Shown: positions 47,208-56,111 of the stretch, in pieces
Layout of the letters: the number at the start of each line of letters is the position of its first letter
Numbering within the stretch: position 1 is the stretch's first letter
Source of the DNA: Candidatus Hadarchaeales archaeon
Lineage (GTDB): Archaea; Hadarchaeota; Hadarchaeia; Hadarchaeales; WYZ-LMO6
NCBI GenBank assembly: GCA_038736355.1
Contig: JAVYML010000002.1
Span: 124,001-188,000 of the forward strand
Direction of reading: 5' to 3'
DNA length: 64,000 nucleotides
Notes under the pieces: generated by a model
What the model was told of the DNA's origin: nothing
Databases searched by the model: none
What the model saw: the letters and a program-made list of their open reading frames with translations, nothing else
Made by a program: the position numbers and the translations under genes

Positions 47208-47818
47208 ATTTTCCCCTCCCACAAAAATTTCTCGAGTTCTTCCACGAGTTTAAGCCACCTTCCCTCCACTCTTCCCCGAAGCCCAGCCGTCCCGCCTATC
47301 TTCAGGTCGAGGAGGGATTTTCTCCCGGCCCTTCCCGTTCTGAGTTCCGCAAGCGCGAGGAGCAGAAGCCCGAGAAGCCCAGCCCCATCCTCCATGACCC
47401 TTATCGTCCCCCTGAAGCTTCCACCATATGAGTGCTCCTGGGTAAAAAGGCCTCCCTCTTCGGCCTTATTGCTTTTGTCGTCAATCCTGACCCTCGTGAA
47501 CCAGAGGAGTTCATGTTTTCCGACAGCCTCCAGGTTCCCTACGATGAGTTTTCCCTGCGATCTCACGGATCCGAAAAGTTTACAGACGTCACAGGAGCCA
47601 CAGAGTTCTTCGGGCCTTATCTTGCTGCAAGAGGAAAACCCATACGTTTCAGCTACTCTCGATGCAGCCGACCTCAGAAGGCCCTTGAAGGTCGAACCCG
47701 GAATGAAAATCTTTCCCCTCTCCTTTATGAAGGGAACGTCTGGCCCAAAAACCTCGACCGTCCCCCCACCAACCGTGAAGAGCCCGACGGGTCTGGCCTC
47801 GACCTCGAATTCTATCAT
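47204..47818 (-). CDS. Cas7-type (Csm3-like) RAMP protein
   Basis: 204 residues. GKIFIPGSTFKGLLRSAASR is the RAMP nucleic-acid-binding loop, CGSCDVCKLFGSVRSQGKL the CxxCxxFG zinc-like motif found in other RAMPs here, and RVRIDDKSNKAEEGGLFTQEH the Csm3/Cmr4-like segment containing acidic residues. Probably a backbone Cas7 subunit that binds crRNA and may cut target RNA. It has four-base overlaps with cas10 and csx10. Confidence 0.8.
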   Translation of the reverse strand: MIEFEVEARPVGLFTVGGGTVEVFGPDVPFIKERGKIFIPGSTFKGLLRSAASRVAETYGFSSCSKIRPEELCGSCDVCKLFGSVRSQGKLIVGNLEAVGKHELLWFTRVRIDDKSNKAEEGGLFTQEHSYGGSFRGTIRVMEDGAGLLGLLLLALAELRTGRAGRKSLLDLKIGGTAGLRGRVEGRWLKLVEELEKFLWEGKI

Positions 47819-50427
47819 GCAATTCCCCCCAGTGCAAATTTTATCAGCAGTTCAACGTCACCGAACGCCGCCTTTCCCCACCCCTCCGCGCACGCGTCCA
47901 CGGCCATCCTCCATTCTTCCCTATTTTTCAACCTAATCTGCTGCCTCCTCATGTAGAGTTTTGAGACCTCGTTTAGCAGCTCCTCGTCCGCCCCCCCACC
48001 CAGAATTCTCTTCGCAGCCTCGACAGCCTCCTTGATGCAACGCCTAACCCTCTTCGCAAGCTTCTTAACCTTATTATCTTCCCTATCTTCCCTCGAGGTA
48101 TCCAGCGCCCACCTATACCAGTCCCCGTGCGAGCCCCCACCGGAAAGCTTTTGAAGGATCTCGCCCAGCCTTCCCCCATTTTCAACCACGAAAGGCTGAA
48201 GAGTCATCTTCTTCCCTTCCAGCTCTTTTCTCCGGTAACGAACGGCGGTAGAGGAGAGAGGAACCTCGCAAACATCGTAGCAAATGGCCCCCCGACTCAC
48301 CTTTTCCCTCGTCCTGCTCTTCGCTTCCCTTTCCAGCTCATCCGCAGCATCTATCAGGGACCAAACCGGCGCCTTCGCACCCCCTGCTGCCAACCCAGCC
48401 GAAAGTCCCCTCACCTCCCCCATGTAGGTCCTGAACCTGGAGACGAGCGAGTGGGTGAAGATGGGTGCATACCAGGAGCTCATGAGCGCGAGGGAGTCGT
48501 CCCCTCCCATATACAGCAGTCCGAGCTCGAGTCTCGCGATGGCCTTTCTCGCCTCCTGCCCATCCTTCCCGCTCAAGGCGGTGTAAAGTTCGCGGGCCGA
48601 ATCCTCGAAGGCCCTCTTGAGAGAAATATCTATCCTCGCACTCCTTTCACAGGCATCCGTTATGGAGATGGCGGAGGCCATGAAAGCCCCCATGCAGACC
48701 CCATCCACCTTCAGAACAGCGTAATTCCTCTGCTCGACACCCCTTCGAATTTCCTCCAGATCGTGACCGGCGATGATTTCCATCAGTTTGACCGAGGCAT
48801 CCTTCCACTCACTTTTAAAGATCTCCTTGGGCGAACCTAACCCCTCTCCTGGGAGGAAGATCTTCGTTTCCCATCTCTCCTTGAAATGGAATTCGTCCCC
48901 GAGTTTTATCAAATCGTTACAAACCTTACAGTAGTCCTCCACCTCCGCAATCCTTGTGAAGCAGCACTTGCACTTTTTCGCATCGCCCCTCTCCACCCGC
49001 GCCTCTTCACGCGAGGAGATCTTCTGGAGGCCCATCTCCCTCGCCATACTTTCGAGCAGGTCTGGGAAGAAGGCTAAGAACTGGGCGGTTACCATCCTGA
49101 GCTCAAGGGGGATTTTTTCCCTCGCAAGAACGCCGGTATACTTCTTAACTGCCCCCTCGATCTCCCCCTTCAGTACCTCCGGGAAGACGAAGTACAGGTT
49201 GCCCCCGCCGGAATAAAGGAACGCCTCCATCGGGAACCAGGCCCTCCGCTGAAGCTCCTGCTGGATGAAGGCCGGAACGTGAACCAGGACCGCCGTCTCG
49301 ATCACATAGCTGGCGGCCGCGACCGCCTTCAGCTCGGTTGGAGTTCGGATGAATCTCTGGATCCCTCCGAGGTCGACACATCCAAACCAAATCCCCTCCA
49401 CCGGGGCGTAATAGTAACCGGGCGGGAGCGGGAGGGTTCTGACGAAAAGATTGCCCCCCTCCCCCGTATCCCTCCGAACCTTCTCGACGAATTCCTCGCT
49501 AAGCGACCTTATGGAGCCGGGAGAACTTCTTTCTAGCTCCACCCAGAAGTCCCAACCCTCAAGCTCCTGAACCTCCGGTTTTCTCCCGAGCCTTCCCGAG
49601 ACGATTTCCTGAAGATATCCGCTTATCCGGTCGGTCGCCGAGGACAATCTGTCCGCCTCCCTGATTATCCTTCCCCCCTCCTTCTCGCCCCTGTGGTGAT
49701 CCCTCACCAACCTCACAATTTCCTCCCTCTCCTCCGGGTCCAGGAAGTCGGTGAACCACTCCGCGATTTCGGCCGAACGCGCGACATGCTCCTTCGGGGC
49801 GAAGGGCTTGCCGACATCGTGGAGGAGAGCCGAAAGCCTTACCAGCGCCGCCTCCCTCCTCCCCAAACCCCGCTGGACGGCTAGGGCCCAGGAGAGCGCG
49901 GAGGTCGTGAGCAGGTGTGGAATGAGGCCCGCGCAGTTTGCCACGGGGCGGGTGTCCGCAGGCAAGTGGAACCAGCATCTCTCAACCCTTTCCCTTGCCC
50001 CCTCGACGATCTTCAGCAATTCCTCAAGCTGCGGCCTGAACTCCCTGTAAATCATGTACAGGTGGCTGGCAAATTCAATGGGGTTGTCTCTGAACTCCTT
50101 GAGTCTTGTTTCTGACACGAGCCTCCAAGCGAGGTAGGCTTTAAGCGGGCTCGGCAGGAGCGAGATCGGCTCGCGGAGAAGGGGAACTTTAAGGAAAAGA
50201 ACCAGCAAATCCGCAACGAGTTCGAGCCTCGCTTCTCCCCTTACCTCCAGCGCGTTGACCGCCCGCGTGATGAAGTCCTTCGCAAGCTTTAGGGTCTTCC
50301 CCCATTCCTCGACATCTTTTTCGCTCAATTCCCTGACCGACAGAGTGCCATTTTCCCAGTAGGGGACGATGAAGGACTTGTAAACCGGATACGGCCACTC
50401 GGCTTTCCGAAAAACGTTCGCGGTCAT
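47815..50427 (-). CDS. cas10: Cas10, large subunit with intact HD and GGDD motifs
   Basis: 870 residues. The HD domain carries LLHDVGKP (H203-D204) and a following VRDHHRGEKEGGRIIREADRLS. The first palm has YSGGGNLYFVFPE (about 405-416), inactive in its acidic pair; a zinc knuckle with CKCC and CKVC lies at 486-503; and the second palm has LLYMGGDDSLAL (GGDD 641-644), the cyclase site for cyclic oligoadenylates. Both nuclease and signalling functions therefore look intact. The start is coupled to the upstream RAMP gene (ATGA), and three CARF-type genes nearby fit the signalling role. Confidence 0.93.
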   Translation of the reverse strand: MTANVFRKAEWPYPVYKSFIVPYWENGTLSVRELSEKDVEEWGKTLKLAKDFITRAVNALEVRGEARLELVADLLVLFLKVPLLREPISLLPSPLKAYLAWRLVSETRLKEFRDNPIEFASHLYMIYREFRPQLEELLKIVEGARERVERCWFHLPADTRPVANCAGLIPHLLTTSALSWALAVQRGLGRREAALVRLSALLHDVGKPFAPKEHVARSAEIAEWFTDFLDPEEREEIVRLVRDHHRGEKEGGRIIREADRLSSATDRISGYLQEIVSGRLGRKPEVQELEGWDFWVELERSSPGSIRSLSEEFVEKVRRDTGEGGNLFVRTLPLPPGYYYAPVEGIWFGCVDLGGIQRFIRTPTELKAVAAASYVIETAVLVHVPAFIQQELQRRAWFPMEAFLYSGGGNLYFVFPEVLKGEIEGAVKKYTGVLAREKIPLELRMVTAQFLAFFPDLLESMAREMGLQKISSREEARVERGDAKKCKCCFTRIAEVEDYCKVCNDLIKLGDEFHFKERWETKIFLPGEGLGSPKEIFKSEWKDASVKLMEIIAGHDLEEIRRGVEQRNYAVLKVDGVCMGAFMASAISITDACERSARIDISLKRAFEDSARELYTALSGKDGQEARKAIARLELGLLYMGGDDSLALMSSWYAPIFTHSLVSRFRTYMGEVRGLSAGLAAGGAKAPVWSLIDAADELEREAKSRTREKVSRGAICYDVCEVPLSSTAVRYRRKELEGKKMTLQPFVVENGGRLGEILQKLSGGGSHGDWYRWALDTSREDREDNKVKKLAKRVRRCIKEAVEAAKRILGGGADEELLNEVSKLYMRRQQIRLKNREEWRMAVDACAEGWGKAAFGDVELLIKFALGGIA

Positions 50428-51386
50428 CTTTTTGGACTCACCTCCTCTATATCCTTAAGCTCTCCCTCATATGCGCGCCTCGCCAACTCCACGAGCTCCT
50501 TCACGAGCCGGTCGTCGGCCTGCACCTCGTCGCCTGCTTTGATCTCAGTCGAATCCAACTTCAGTTGCTCCGAGAACTGGGATAATTTAAGTGCGTCAAG
50601 TCTGTATCTTATTTTTCCAATCGGCCCCACATACTTCAGCCTTCCCATGAGGACCTCCCTCCCGATTCTCCCATCCCTGAGACCCATTCCCCACAGAACC
50701 AGTCCCAATTCTTCCGGCTTCAGGTTCATGAACCGCACCTTCCCAGTAAAAACGGAACCGACCTTCGCAATCAACAATTTCAACCCGTACTGAAATTGCT
50801 GTGGGGAGAGCCTGCCCTCACTAAGGGTAAAGTCGCTGAACTCGAGCAGACCGATCAGACCGGTCGTCCCAAAGAGATCGCAGAGAAGGCATACCTTCTC
50901 CTGCTCCCCCCTCACGAAATCGCACTGCGACCCTTTTCCTTTCCTAGGAACGATTCTATTCTGTTTCACCGAGGACTCCCATATCTTGAAATGCCTCCAG
51001 GACCCGTCCTTCGAGGGGCCTTTCTGAAACCTTCCCGTCTCCGTGAAACAAGATCTGAACCGGCCATCCTTTTCCTTAAAGGAAAGCTCCAGCCTTGCCC
51101 TAACGTTCCCCTTTACGCTTGAGCCCGGTATGACAGCCCTTCCCTCGATCGAGGGGAAGGGCCAGTAGTCAAGTTCTATGGTCTGGGCTAGCTCCCTTGC
51201 CGCCGCTAGAAAGTCCGCCTTCTTCGGCAGCTCCTGCAGTTCCTCCTCATCTGCTTTTATTGGAAGTTGACCCGAGCCCACATGAAGACCGCTCACAACT
51301 TCGATGGAAACGCGTAGCTCCCCGCAAAGTCCTATAAACCTTCCCCTCGTCCTAGGCTCTTCTTGGATTACGTTGAACTCCCTCAT
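50424..51386 (-). CDS. Type III RAMP protein (Cas7 superfamily)
   Basis: 320 residues from ATG 51386; an earlier start at 51497 would read a tryptophan-rich shadow of the upstream gene. LRVSIEVVSGLHVGSGQ, GRAVIPGSSVKGNVRARLEL and VCLLCDLFGTTGLIGLLEFSDF (CxxCxxFG) show the RAMP fold with a large insertion between residues 105 and 160. The C-terminal 40 residues are acidic and helical. It is translationally coupled to cas10. Confidence 0.75.
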   Translation of the reverse strand: MREFNVIQEEPRTRGRFIGLCGELRVSIEVVSGLHVGSGQLPIKADEEELQELPKKADFLAAARELAQTIELDYWPFPSIEGRAVIPGSSVKGNVRARLELSFKEKDGRFRSCFTETGRFQKGPSKDGSWRHFKIWESSVKQNRIVPRKGKGSQCDFVRGEQEKVCLLCDLFGTTGLIGLLEFSDFTLSEGRLSPQQFQYGLKLLIAKVGSVFTGKVRFMNLKPEELGLVLWGMGLRDGRIGREVLMGRLKYVGPIGKIRYRLDALKLSQFSEQLKLDSTEIKAGDEVQADDRLVKELVELARRAYEGELKDIEEVSPKR

Positions 51387-52206
51387 ATAGTTTAACCACC
51401 TCCCATAATTGAGCCAGCTTCCGTAGGACCCTCCAAGCTGCGTCTCCTCTCGCCACCAACCAATCGTTCTCCACCTCCATTTCCTCGACCTCCACATCTC
51501 TATCCAGCGGATCGAGAGCAGTCATTTTCTTCCCGGTTCCCCTAACATCTCGATTTCTGATCTCGATCTCCTCCAACCTCACTTCTCCAAAGCCCCTCGT
51601 CTTGAACCCTCCAATCTTCACCTCTCCCTCGTGCAGGCAAAGAAGGACTCTCGAGAGCAAACCGAGCGCGAAGTTAGGTAGGTTGAGGCAACGAATGCTC
51701 GACTTAAACTTTGCCCTCGGCTCAACATATTCTATATCGAAAAGGTTCTCCGCTTTCCCGGATTTCCTGCCGATTCGAATTCCCCTCCTAACACCCAGCC
51801 TGAATGGATAAAGCTGCTGACCGTCCCAGGGGAAAGCATCCAAAAAACTCACAAGTCCCTTGTACCCCTGTGTTCCAAAAATTTTGCACAAAAGACAAGC
51901 CTGCTTCGCAAACTTTTCGATATCTTTCTCCCGCCCAACCTCGCATCTATTTCCGGACAGCTCGCAGACTCTCAGCCCCTTCCACGCAAGGAGTTTTGCG
52001 CAAAAACTTCTGAAGACTCCCTTCAGGCTGGATCCCGGAATATATGGCACTTCCCCGAACTCGGAAGGAATTCTAAGAACAGCGAGATCGGATAGTGCTT
52101 CGAGTGGAGGTTCTCCGCCGCATCCGATTCTTAAAGGAGCTTCGTTTGTCAGAATAAAGTTGAAGGAAGTTTCCCTAAGAATGTTGGCATGTGAAATCCA
52201 TTGCAT
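51352..52206 (-). CDS. Csx7-like RAMP protein (Cas7 superfamily), copy 2
   Basis: 284 residues. APLRIGCGGEPPLEALSDLAVLRI, EVPYIPGSSLKGVFRSFCAKLL, ACLLCKIFGTQGYKGLVSFLDAFP, and GGFKTRGFGEVRLEEIEIRN follow the Csx7/SSO1426-type RAMP layout, similar to the neighbouring 226-residue protein. The C-terminal 70 residues are an extra charged helical extension. It starts one base after the stop of that neighbour. Confidence 0.75.
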   Translation of the reverse strand: MQWISHANILRETSFNFILTNEAPLRIGCGGEPPLEALSDLAVLRIPSEFGEVPYIPGSSLKGVFRSFCAKLLAWKGLRVCELSGNRCEVGREKDIEKFAKQACLLCKIFGTQGYKGLVSFLDAFPWDGQQLYPFRLGVRRGIRIGRKSGKAENLFDIEYVEPRAKFKSSIRCLNLPNFALGLLSRVLLCLHEGEVKIGGFKTRGFGEVRLEEIEIRNRDVRGTGKKMTALDPLDRDVEVEEMEVENDWLVARGDAAWRVLRKLAQLWEVVKLYEGVQRNPRRA

Positions 52207-52207
52207 G

Positions 52208-52888
52208 TTATTGTACTCTACCCTCTTTTTTCAAAACGAACCCTTTTTCGGTCAAGGTATACGTGGCGTAATTCAAGTCCTCCAAAACTGTTAGGCCGGA
52301 CCCTACTGTGCTCCTCGCCCCGACATGCAGTCCCGTAGTTCTGAACATACGGAAGAGTGTCTCCAAGATTTTTCCTCTCTTGTCCGTATTCTCCTCGAAA
52401 ACCGGGATGTTTATGATATCGACCCGAAAATCCCACCTGCAACCCGGGACCACCAACTCCTCGAAGAAAGGCCCGTGTGCTACGCTTCCGAAGTTTCTAT
52501 CAATCGCGACTCCAGGCTTGACGAAGATTGGTGCTTCACCCTGAGGATATGCGTCATAGACCTTTATATGGCTCATTAACTCCTGATTCCCAAAAATCCC
52601 GCAAATCTCGCAAAAGTCACCCTCCTTCTCAGCTTTCGGAAGATCCCAGGGAGGATGGGGGGTAATTCCGAAGGAGGGTGCGAGGATTTCCGCCGTGGCT
52701 CGTAAAACCCCTTTCAGGCTTGATCCCGGTATACAGGCTACTTCCCCCACTCTGAAAACGGCTATGTCAACCGCTGCCTCGAGAGACGCCTCCCTTCCCG
52801 TCCCCACGCGGAGCGGAGTATGGTTTATAAGGATCCCCCTGATTTTGGTAAGACTCTTAAGTTTGTCGAAGTCTCTATAATCTGGCAT
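52208..52888 (-). CDS. Csx7-like RAMP protein (Cas7 superfamily), copy 1
   Basis: 226 residues, the most compact RAMP of the operon. TPLRVGTGREASLEAAVDIAVFRV, EVACIPGSSLKGVLRATAEIL, FCEICGIFGNQELMSHIKVYDAYP, AIDRNFGSVAHGPFFEE and LHVGARSTVGSGL match the Csx7 (SSO1426) family. It likely forms part of the crRNA-binding backbone. It overlaps the Cas11-like gene by 14 bases. Confidence 0.8.
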   Translation of the reverse strand: MPDYRDFDKLKSLTKIRGILINHTPLRVGTGREASLEAAVDIAVFRVGEVACIPGSSLKGVLRATAEILAPSFGITPHPPWDLPKAEKEGDFCEICGIFGNQELMSHIKVYDAYPQGEAPIFVKPGVAIDRNFGSVAHGPFFEELVVPGCRWDFRVDIINIPVFEENTDKRGKILETLFRMFRTTGLHVGARSTVGSGLTVLEDLNYATYTLTEKGFVLKKEGRVQ

Positions 52889-53279
52889 CTACATCCCTAA
52901 AGACAGAGCTGGCGAATTCTTTAAGAGTTGATCTGATCTGCTCCTCTGTCTGCTCCTCTGTAGAAGCCTCCAGAATCCACTTTGCAAACACAAGCATTTT
53001 GCGGGCTTCTGTTCTGCTTCCGTTGGCTTTGTAAATTTGGTGAAGAATAGATGCCACCCGCTTCGCGAATTCCTCCGTGAGAAGAGCCTTCCCTCGCTCC
53101 TTTCGGTGGGACTGCCTTAAAGCAAACACAGCTGTTACATACAGAGCGAGACGAGGATCCCCTACGCTTTCAAGTGAAGCAATCAGCCTTTCGAGCTGGT
53201 TCTTTTCTATCTTCTCAGAGAGAGCTAAAGTTCCTATTTCGGTACCCCAGTTTATCAAATCCTCCTCTGTGGGAGGCAT
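52875..53279 (-). CDS. Small helical effector subunit, Cas11-like
   Basis: 134 residues, predicted all-helical and charged, first gene of the effector operon. No sequence motif defines it; the call rests on size, helicity and position directly before the RAMP genes, where type III systems encode Csm2/Cmr5-like Cas11 subunits that line the target strand. An ATTTTTTAAAGG promoter-like element lies about 30 bases upstream of the ATG. Confidence 0.6.
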   Translation of the reverse strand: MPPTEEDLINWGTEIGTLALSEKIEKNQLERLIASLESVGDPRLALYVTAVFALRQSHRKERGKALLTEEFAKRVASILHQIYKANGSRTEARKMLVFAKWILEASTEEQTEEQIRSTLKEFASSVFRDVDARL

Positions 53280-53542
53280 CGTTTATATTTGGTACTGCCT
53301 TTAAAAAATCTTACGTTTTAAGTTTCAAATTTTCTCAAAGCTCTGAAACCCAATCCTGATGGTGATTTTTTACTTTCAGGGTCTTTACTAATAACGCTTG
53401 GTGAACAGGACGAAGTTATAATCTCGCTTCATCATCGACTCTGCTGATAACCCTCCCTCCTAACTCTTTCGAGACTTAAAAGGTTAGAAACGACTCCCTC
53501 CAGAGATGACTACTGTGAGGTCAGAAAGTAGTGTTTGTGATA
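53280..53542. promoter_or_regulatory. Gap with the effector operon promoter
   Basis: 263 bases, AT-rich, without a credible gene. On the minus strand ATTTTTTAAAGG and CCAAATATAAACG lie within 40 bases of the Cas11-like ATG and are candidate promoter elements for the whole type III operon. The cas6 copy 2 gene ends at the right border. Confidence 0.4.
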
Positions 53543-54430
53543 TTACTTGATTTGGCTAAGTTCAAAAAAACCCATTCCAAAAGAGAACTTAGACCCGGCC
53601 CCCAGAACCCTTCCAACCGAAAGCAACCAGCGCCCGACCTCATCGATTTTCTCGAAGTGATATTCTGCGGTTCCCATCCACCCCTGCAATTCCCTCTTTC
53701 CCGATCTCATCGACCTGCCAGGAAGCCTCACGAGTTTGCTCTCAACAATCCTCCCGCTTCCCTCGCAAGAAAAATCCGGGACCTTCCTTCCATCCCCGTA
53801 CTCGTTCACGAGAAGGATTAGCCGATGCCTAATCAGCTCCAAGAAATCGAAGGGTGAGGAGGGAAGCCCCTTTGGGAGCTCGATAGGAACCTTAAACTCA
53901 ACCCTCACCCCATTCCCCTTAAAGGGCTCAAGCTCCCGAACCTCCACAGACTTAAGGTTCTTCACGTATATTATCCCATCCCCGAAAACCTTTTGCCCGC
54001 TGAACCAGCATCTTCCCTCCGTTATCCTGAAGCGGTTGAAGCCAAGCCTTCTGAGGTTCCCGAGCCCGTCTACCCCCAGCCACTGGAGGGTGAGAATCAG
54101 GTGGGGAAAAAATCTTATGTAATCTCCAAGCAGAACAAGATCGACCTCCATTTTTATCCTCCCTTTCATGGGTCTGCCAAAGGGTGGGATCACGGCAATG
54201 GGCCGGGGGGGAGGGGTCCTTCCCCTTTTAGCAAAGGGACGCATGAAAGCAATGTAGAACGGGCATTCGTCCGAAAGGTTGCATTTTTCGCATTCTTTGC
54301 TGGGACAATAGCAGACGAGGGGGCGGAGGTGCTGTCCTAGTCCTCCCCTGAAGGTTGACCCAAGCCAACCGGGAAGCCTGACAGGGGAAGAGAAAAGGAG
54401 GCTGAGTCTGGCCCTTGCTACATTCAGCAT
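53543..54430 (-). CDS. cas6: CRISPR repeat endoribonuclease Cas6 (copy 2)
   Basis: 295 residues from ATG 54430, chosen by alignment to the N-terminus of copy 1; a TTG at 54448 would add six residues. RLPGWLGSTFRGGLGQHLRPLVCYCPSKECEKCNLSDEC, LLGDYIRFFPHLILTLQ, LIRHRLILLVNEYGDGRKVP and the terminal GRVLGAGSKFSFGMGF parallel copy 1 throughout. It differs in a run of basic residues (LVRLPGRSMRSGKRE). It lies upstream of the effector operon on the same strand. Confidence 0.9.
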   Translation of the reverse strand: MLNVARARLSLLFSSPVRLPGWLGSTFRGGLGQHLRPLVCYCPSKECEKCNLSDECPFYIAFMRPFAKRGRTPPPRPIAVIPPFGRPMKGRIKMEVDLVLLGDYIRFFPHLILTLQWLGVDGLGNLRRLGFNRFRITEGRCWFSGQKVFGDGIIYVKNLKSVEVRELEPFKGNGVRVEFKVPIELPKGLPSSPFDFLELIRHRLILLVNEYGDGRKVPDFSCEGSGRIVESKLVRLPGRSMRSGKRELQGWMGTAEYHFEKIDEVGRWLLSVGRVLGAGSKFSFGMGFFELSQIK

Positions 54431-54448
54431 CATATATATTGGTAACAA

Positions 54449-54784
54449 GTACGTATTTAGCCGACCGCCCTGATAAAGACCTTGAAAATACTCTGATATT
54501 GCACGATCGTGGTGAATGCGAGAAAGTTTTTAGTTTAAATTATAAGAACTCAGAGCCATACAGAAGAAACTGATCCTCCCAGCGAATATTGAGGGATATT
54601 TTTTCAGAGAATCACTCAAGACCAAATTCGCTGTTGCAAAGGAGTACCCGGACTAGCGCGGAGGAAGGGGGAAAGGTAGTCTATAGAGGAACATCTCTCA
54701 CACCAAGAGTTCCACCGAAGGAGATCGTCGGGGCTCTGAAGGGAGTGAAAAAGTCTGGCTCAACCGAAGCTCCGCCTTTTTTGT
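54449..54784. other. Gene-poor gap between cas6 copy 2 and csx1
   Basis: 336 bases. A plus-strand open frame from 54589 runs into the csx1 3' end (VVYRGTSLTPRVPPKEIVGALK), but it has no recognisable family and I do not call it. The rest is AT-rich with no clear structure. Confidence 0.35.
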
Positions 54785-56065
54785 TCAGTGGAGCAATCCT
54801 TCCAGATGGTTCGCTATTTCTTTCCGTTGATTTTTTCTGTATCGAAGCTCCAGCTTCCCTGAGTACCGCAGTTCCGTGACATTATACTCCAACCCAGCAT
54901 GTGCCAAAAAGTTGCGCCGATCGAAAGAAGGAGAGATTCGTTCACCAGAAAAGAGAGTTCTGAGCAACTTCCATTTGTTGAGTTCTTTTTTCCTAGCTTC
55001 CGCTTCCTCCTTTATCTTCGCCAGTTCATGAGAGATCAATGCCTCCTTCGAACGCTCATACCCAAATATCTTTCTCATCTTCTCTTCCAGCTCCTCCAGA
55101 ACTACAGCTCCTTTCCTCTCGATGTTAAAGGACTTGGCAGCGAGCCAAAGCTTAACGCAATTCGTGAAATCAGGAGTGAAGCTTACCTTCCTCTCAACTT
55201 CTCCGGATCTTATTTCCACGTTTTTCCTCCACTCTTTCACGGCCAAAGACAACTTTTTCTCCAGCCGTTGAGGGTTGGGACAAAAAGTGTAAAGGCAAAG
55301 CGGAAGGCCGTTCACTATTCCACTGAGAAAGGCATTGAGTTCTTTGCTATTAGAAACTTTGGCGGCTTTTGAAACCTTTTTACAAAATTCTGTATCCTTC
55401 TTATGTTCCTCTCTGACCGCGAGAAGGCGGGCTTCTCCCTTCCCACCTAACCTATTAGGGCTTAAGCTGGGATACACATCCCCATATTCAATACGGTGTA
55501 TTGTCAAGGATGATTTTTCCTTGGTTTCGGGGATAAAAGGTTCGGCATTGTAGATGGAAAACTTAATGTTTTTGGTGTACGCCAGAATACCAAGGACATG
55601 CTCCAAAGCTTCATGAAGAAGAACTGGGGCGAAATTCAACCCGTGCGTGATGTCAAGATGAACTTCACATTGTTTTTCCAGTCCTATTAACTCTCTCGAG
55701 AGCTCAAAGAAGACATAGTGGTAGAAATCTGTCATCTCTCCCTTAAATTTCAGCTCGAAGCTCCCCACACCAGGGGCAACAATTATCTTTACTTCTTCCA
55801 AAATTTCGAGCTCCTTTTGTATGAAGTCGCGGTAACGTTCCTCTATCATTCTGCAGAGTTCCTGGTAATCTGAGCATACTTTTTCTGCAACAGTGTCTAA
55901 AACCACTATCACTATCCTCTCTGGTTTGATGTGTTCGACGAGGACAGGGAGAGAACTTCTAGAGGTTCTTGAGGTTTCCTTTAGCCTATATTCCACCTTC
56001 TTCCAACTGAATTCTCCTCCCGTTCTCCAAGGCTTTCCCCAGCTGGACACTAGAATGGATCGCAT
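54785..56065 (-). CDS. csx1: Csx1: CARF-HEPN ribonuclease of type III CRISPR
   Basis: 426 residues. The N-terminal CARF domain shows ILVSSWGKP at the start and the ligand-loop block VHLDITHGLNFAPVLLHEALEHV near residues 136-156, typical of Csx1. The C-terminal HEPN domain has RNFLAH (R384-x4-H389), the RNase active site. Cyclic oligoadenylate from Cas10 should activate its RNA cleavage. It is divergent from the next CARF gene with only 46 bases between. The region is noticeably AT-richer than the housekeeping genes. Confidence 0.88.
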   Translation of the reverse strand: MRSILVSSWGKPWRTGGEFSWKKVEYRLKETSRTSRSSLPVLVEHIKPERIVIVVLDTVAEKVCSDYQELCRMIEERYRDFIQKELEILEEVKIIVAPGVGSFELKFKGEMTDFYHYVFFELSRELIGLEKQCEVHLDITHGLNFAPVLLHEALEHVLGILAYTKNIKFSIYNAEPFIPETKEKSSLTIHRIEYGDVYPSLSPNRLGGKGEARLLAVREEHKKDTEFCKKVSKAAKVSNSKELNAFLSGIVNGLPLCLYTFCPNPQRLEKKLSLAVKEWRKNVEIRSGEVERKVSFTPDFTNCVKLWLAAKSFNIERKGAVVLEELEEKMRKIFGYERSKEALISHELAKIKEEAEARKKELNKWKLLRTLFSGERISPSFDRRNFLAHAGLEYNVTELRYSGKLELRYRKNQRKEIANHLEGLLH

Positions 56066-56111
56066 CGTTTAAACTCAATCTTTATAACCTCGGTGGATAT
56101 TAAAAAAAAGT
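56066..56111. promoter_or_regulatory. Short divergent promoter for csx1 and the CARF-winged-helix gene
   Basis: 46 bases holding TATA-like AAACTCAATCTTTATAACC (minus side) and a TATTAAAAAAAAG stretch before the plus-strand TTG start. The short gap implies joint control of both CARF genes. Confidence 0.45.

Noticed and set aside
51387-51497. Tryptophan-rich N-terminal extension of the RAMP protein at 50424.
   Set aside because: It is a shadow of the overlapping upstream RAMP gene; RAMP homology begins after ATG 51386.
54589-54879. Plus-strand open frame of 96 codons overlapping the csx1 3' end.
   Set aside because: No recognised family, overlaps a well-supported gene by 95 bases, and starts with TTG without a ribosome-binding site.
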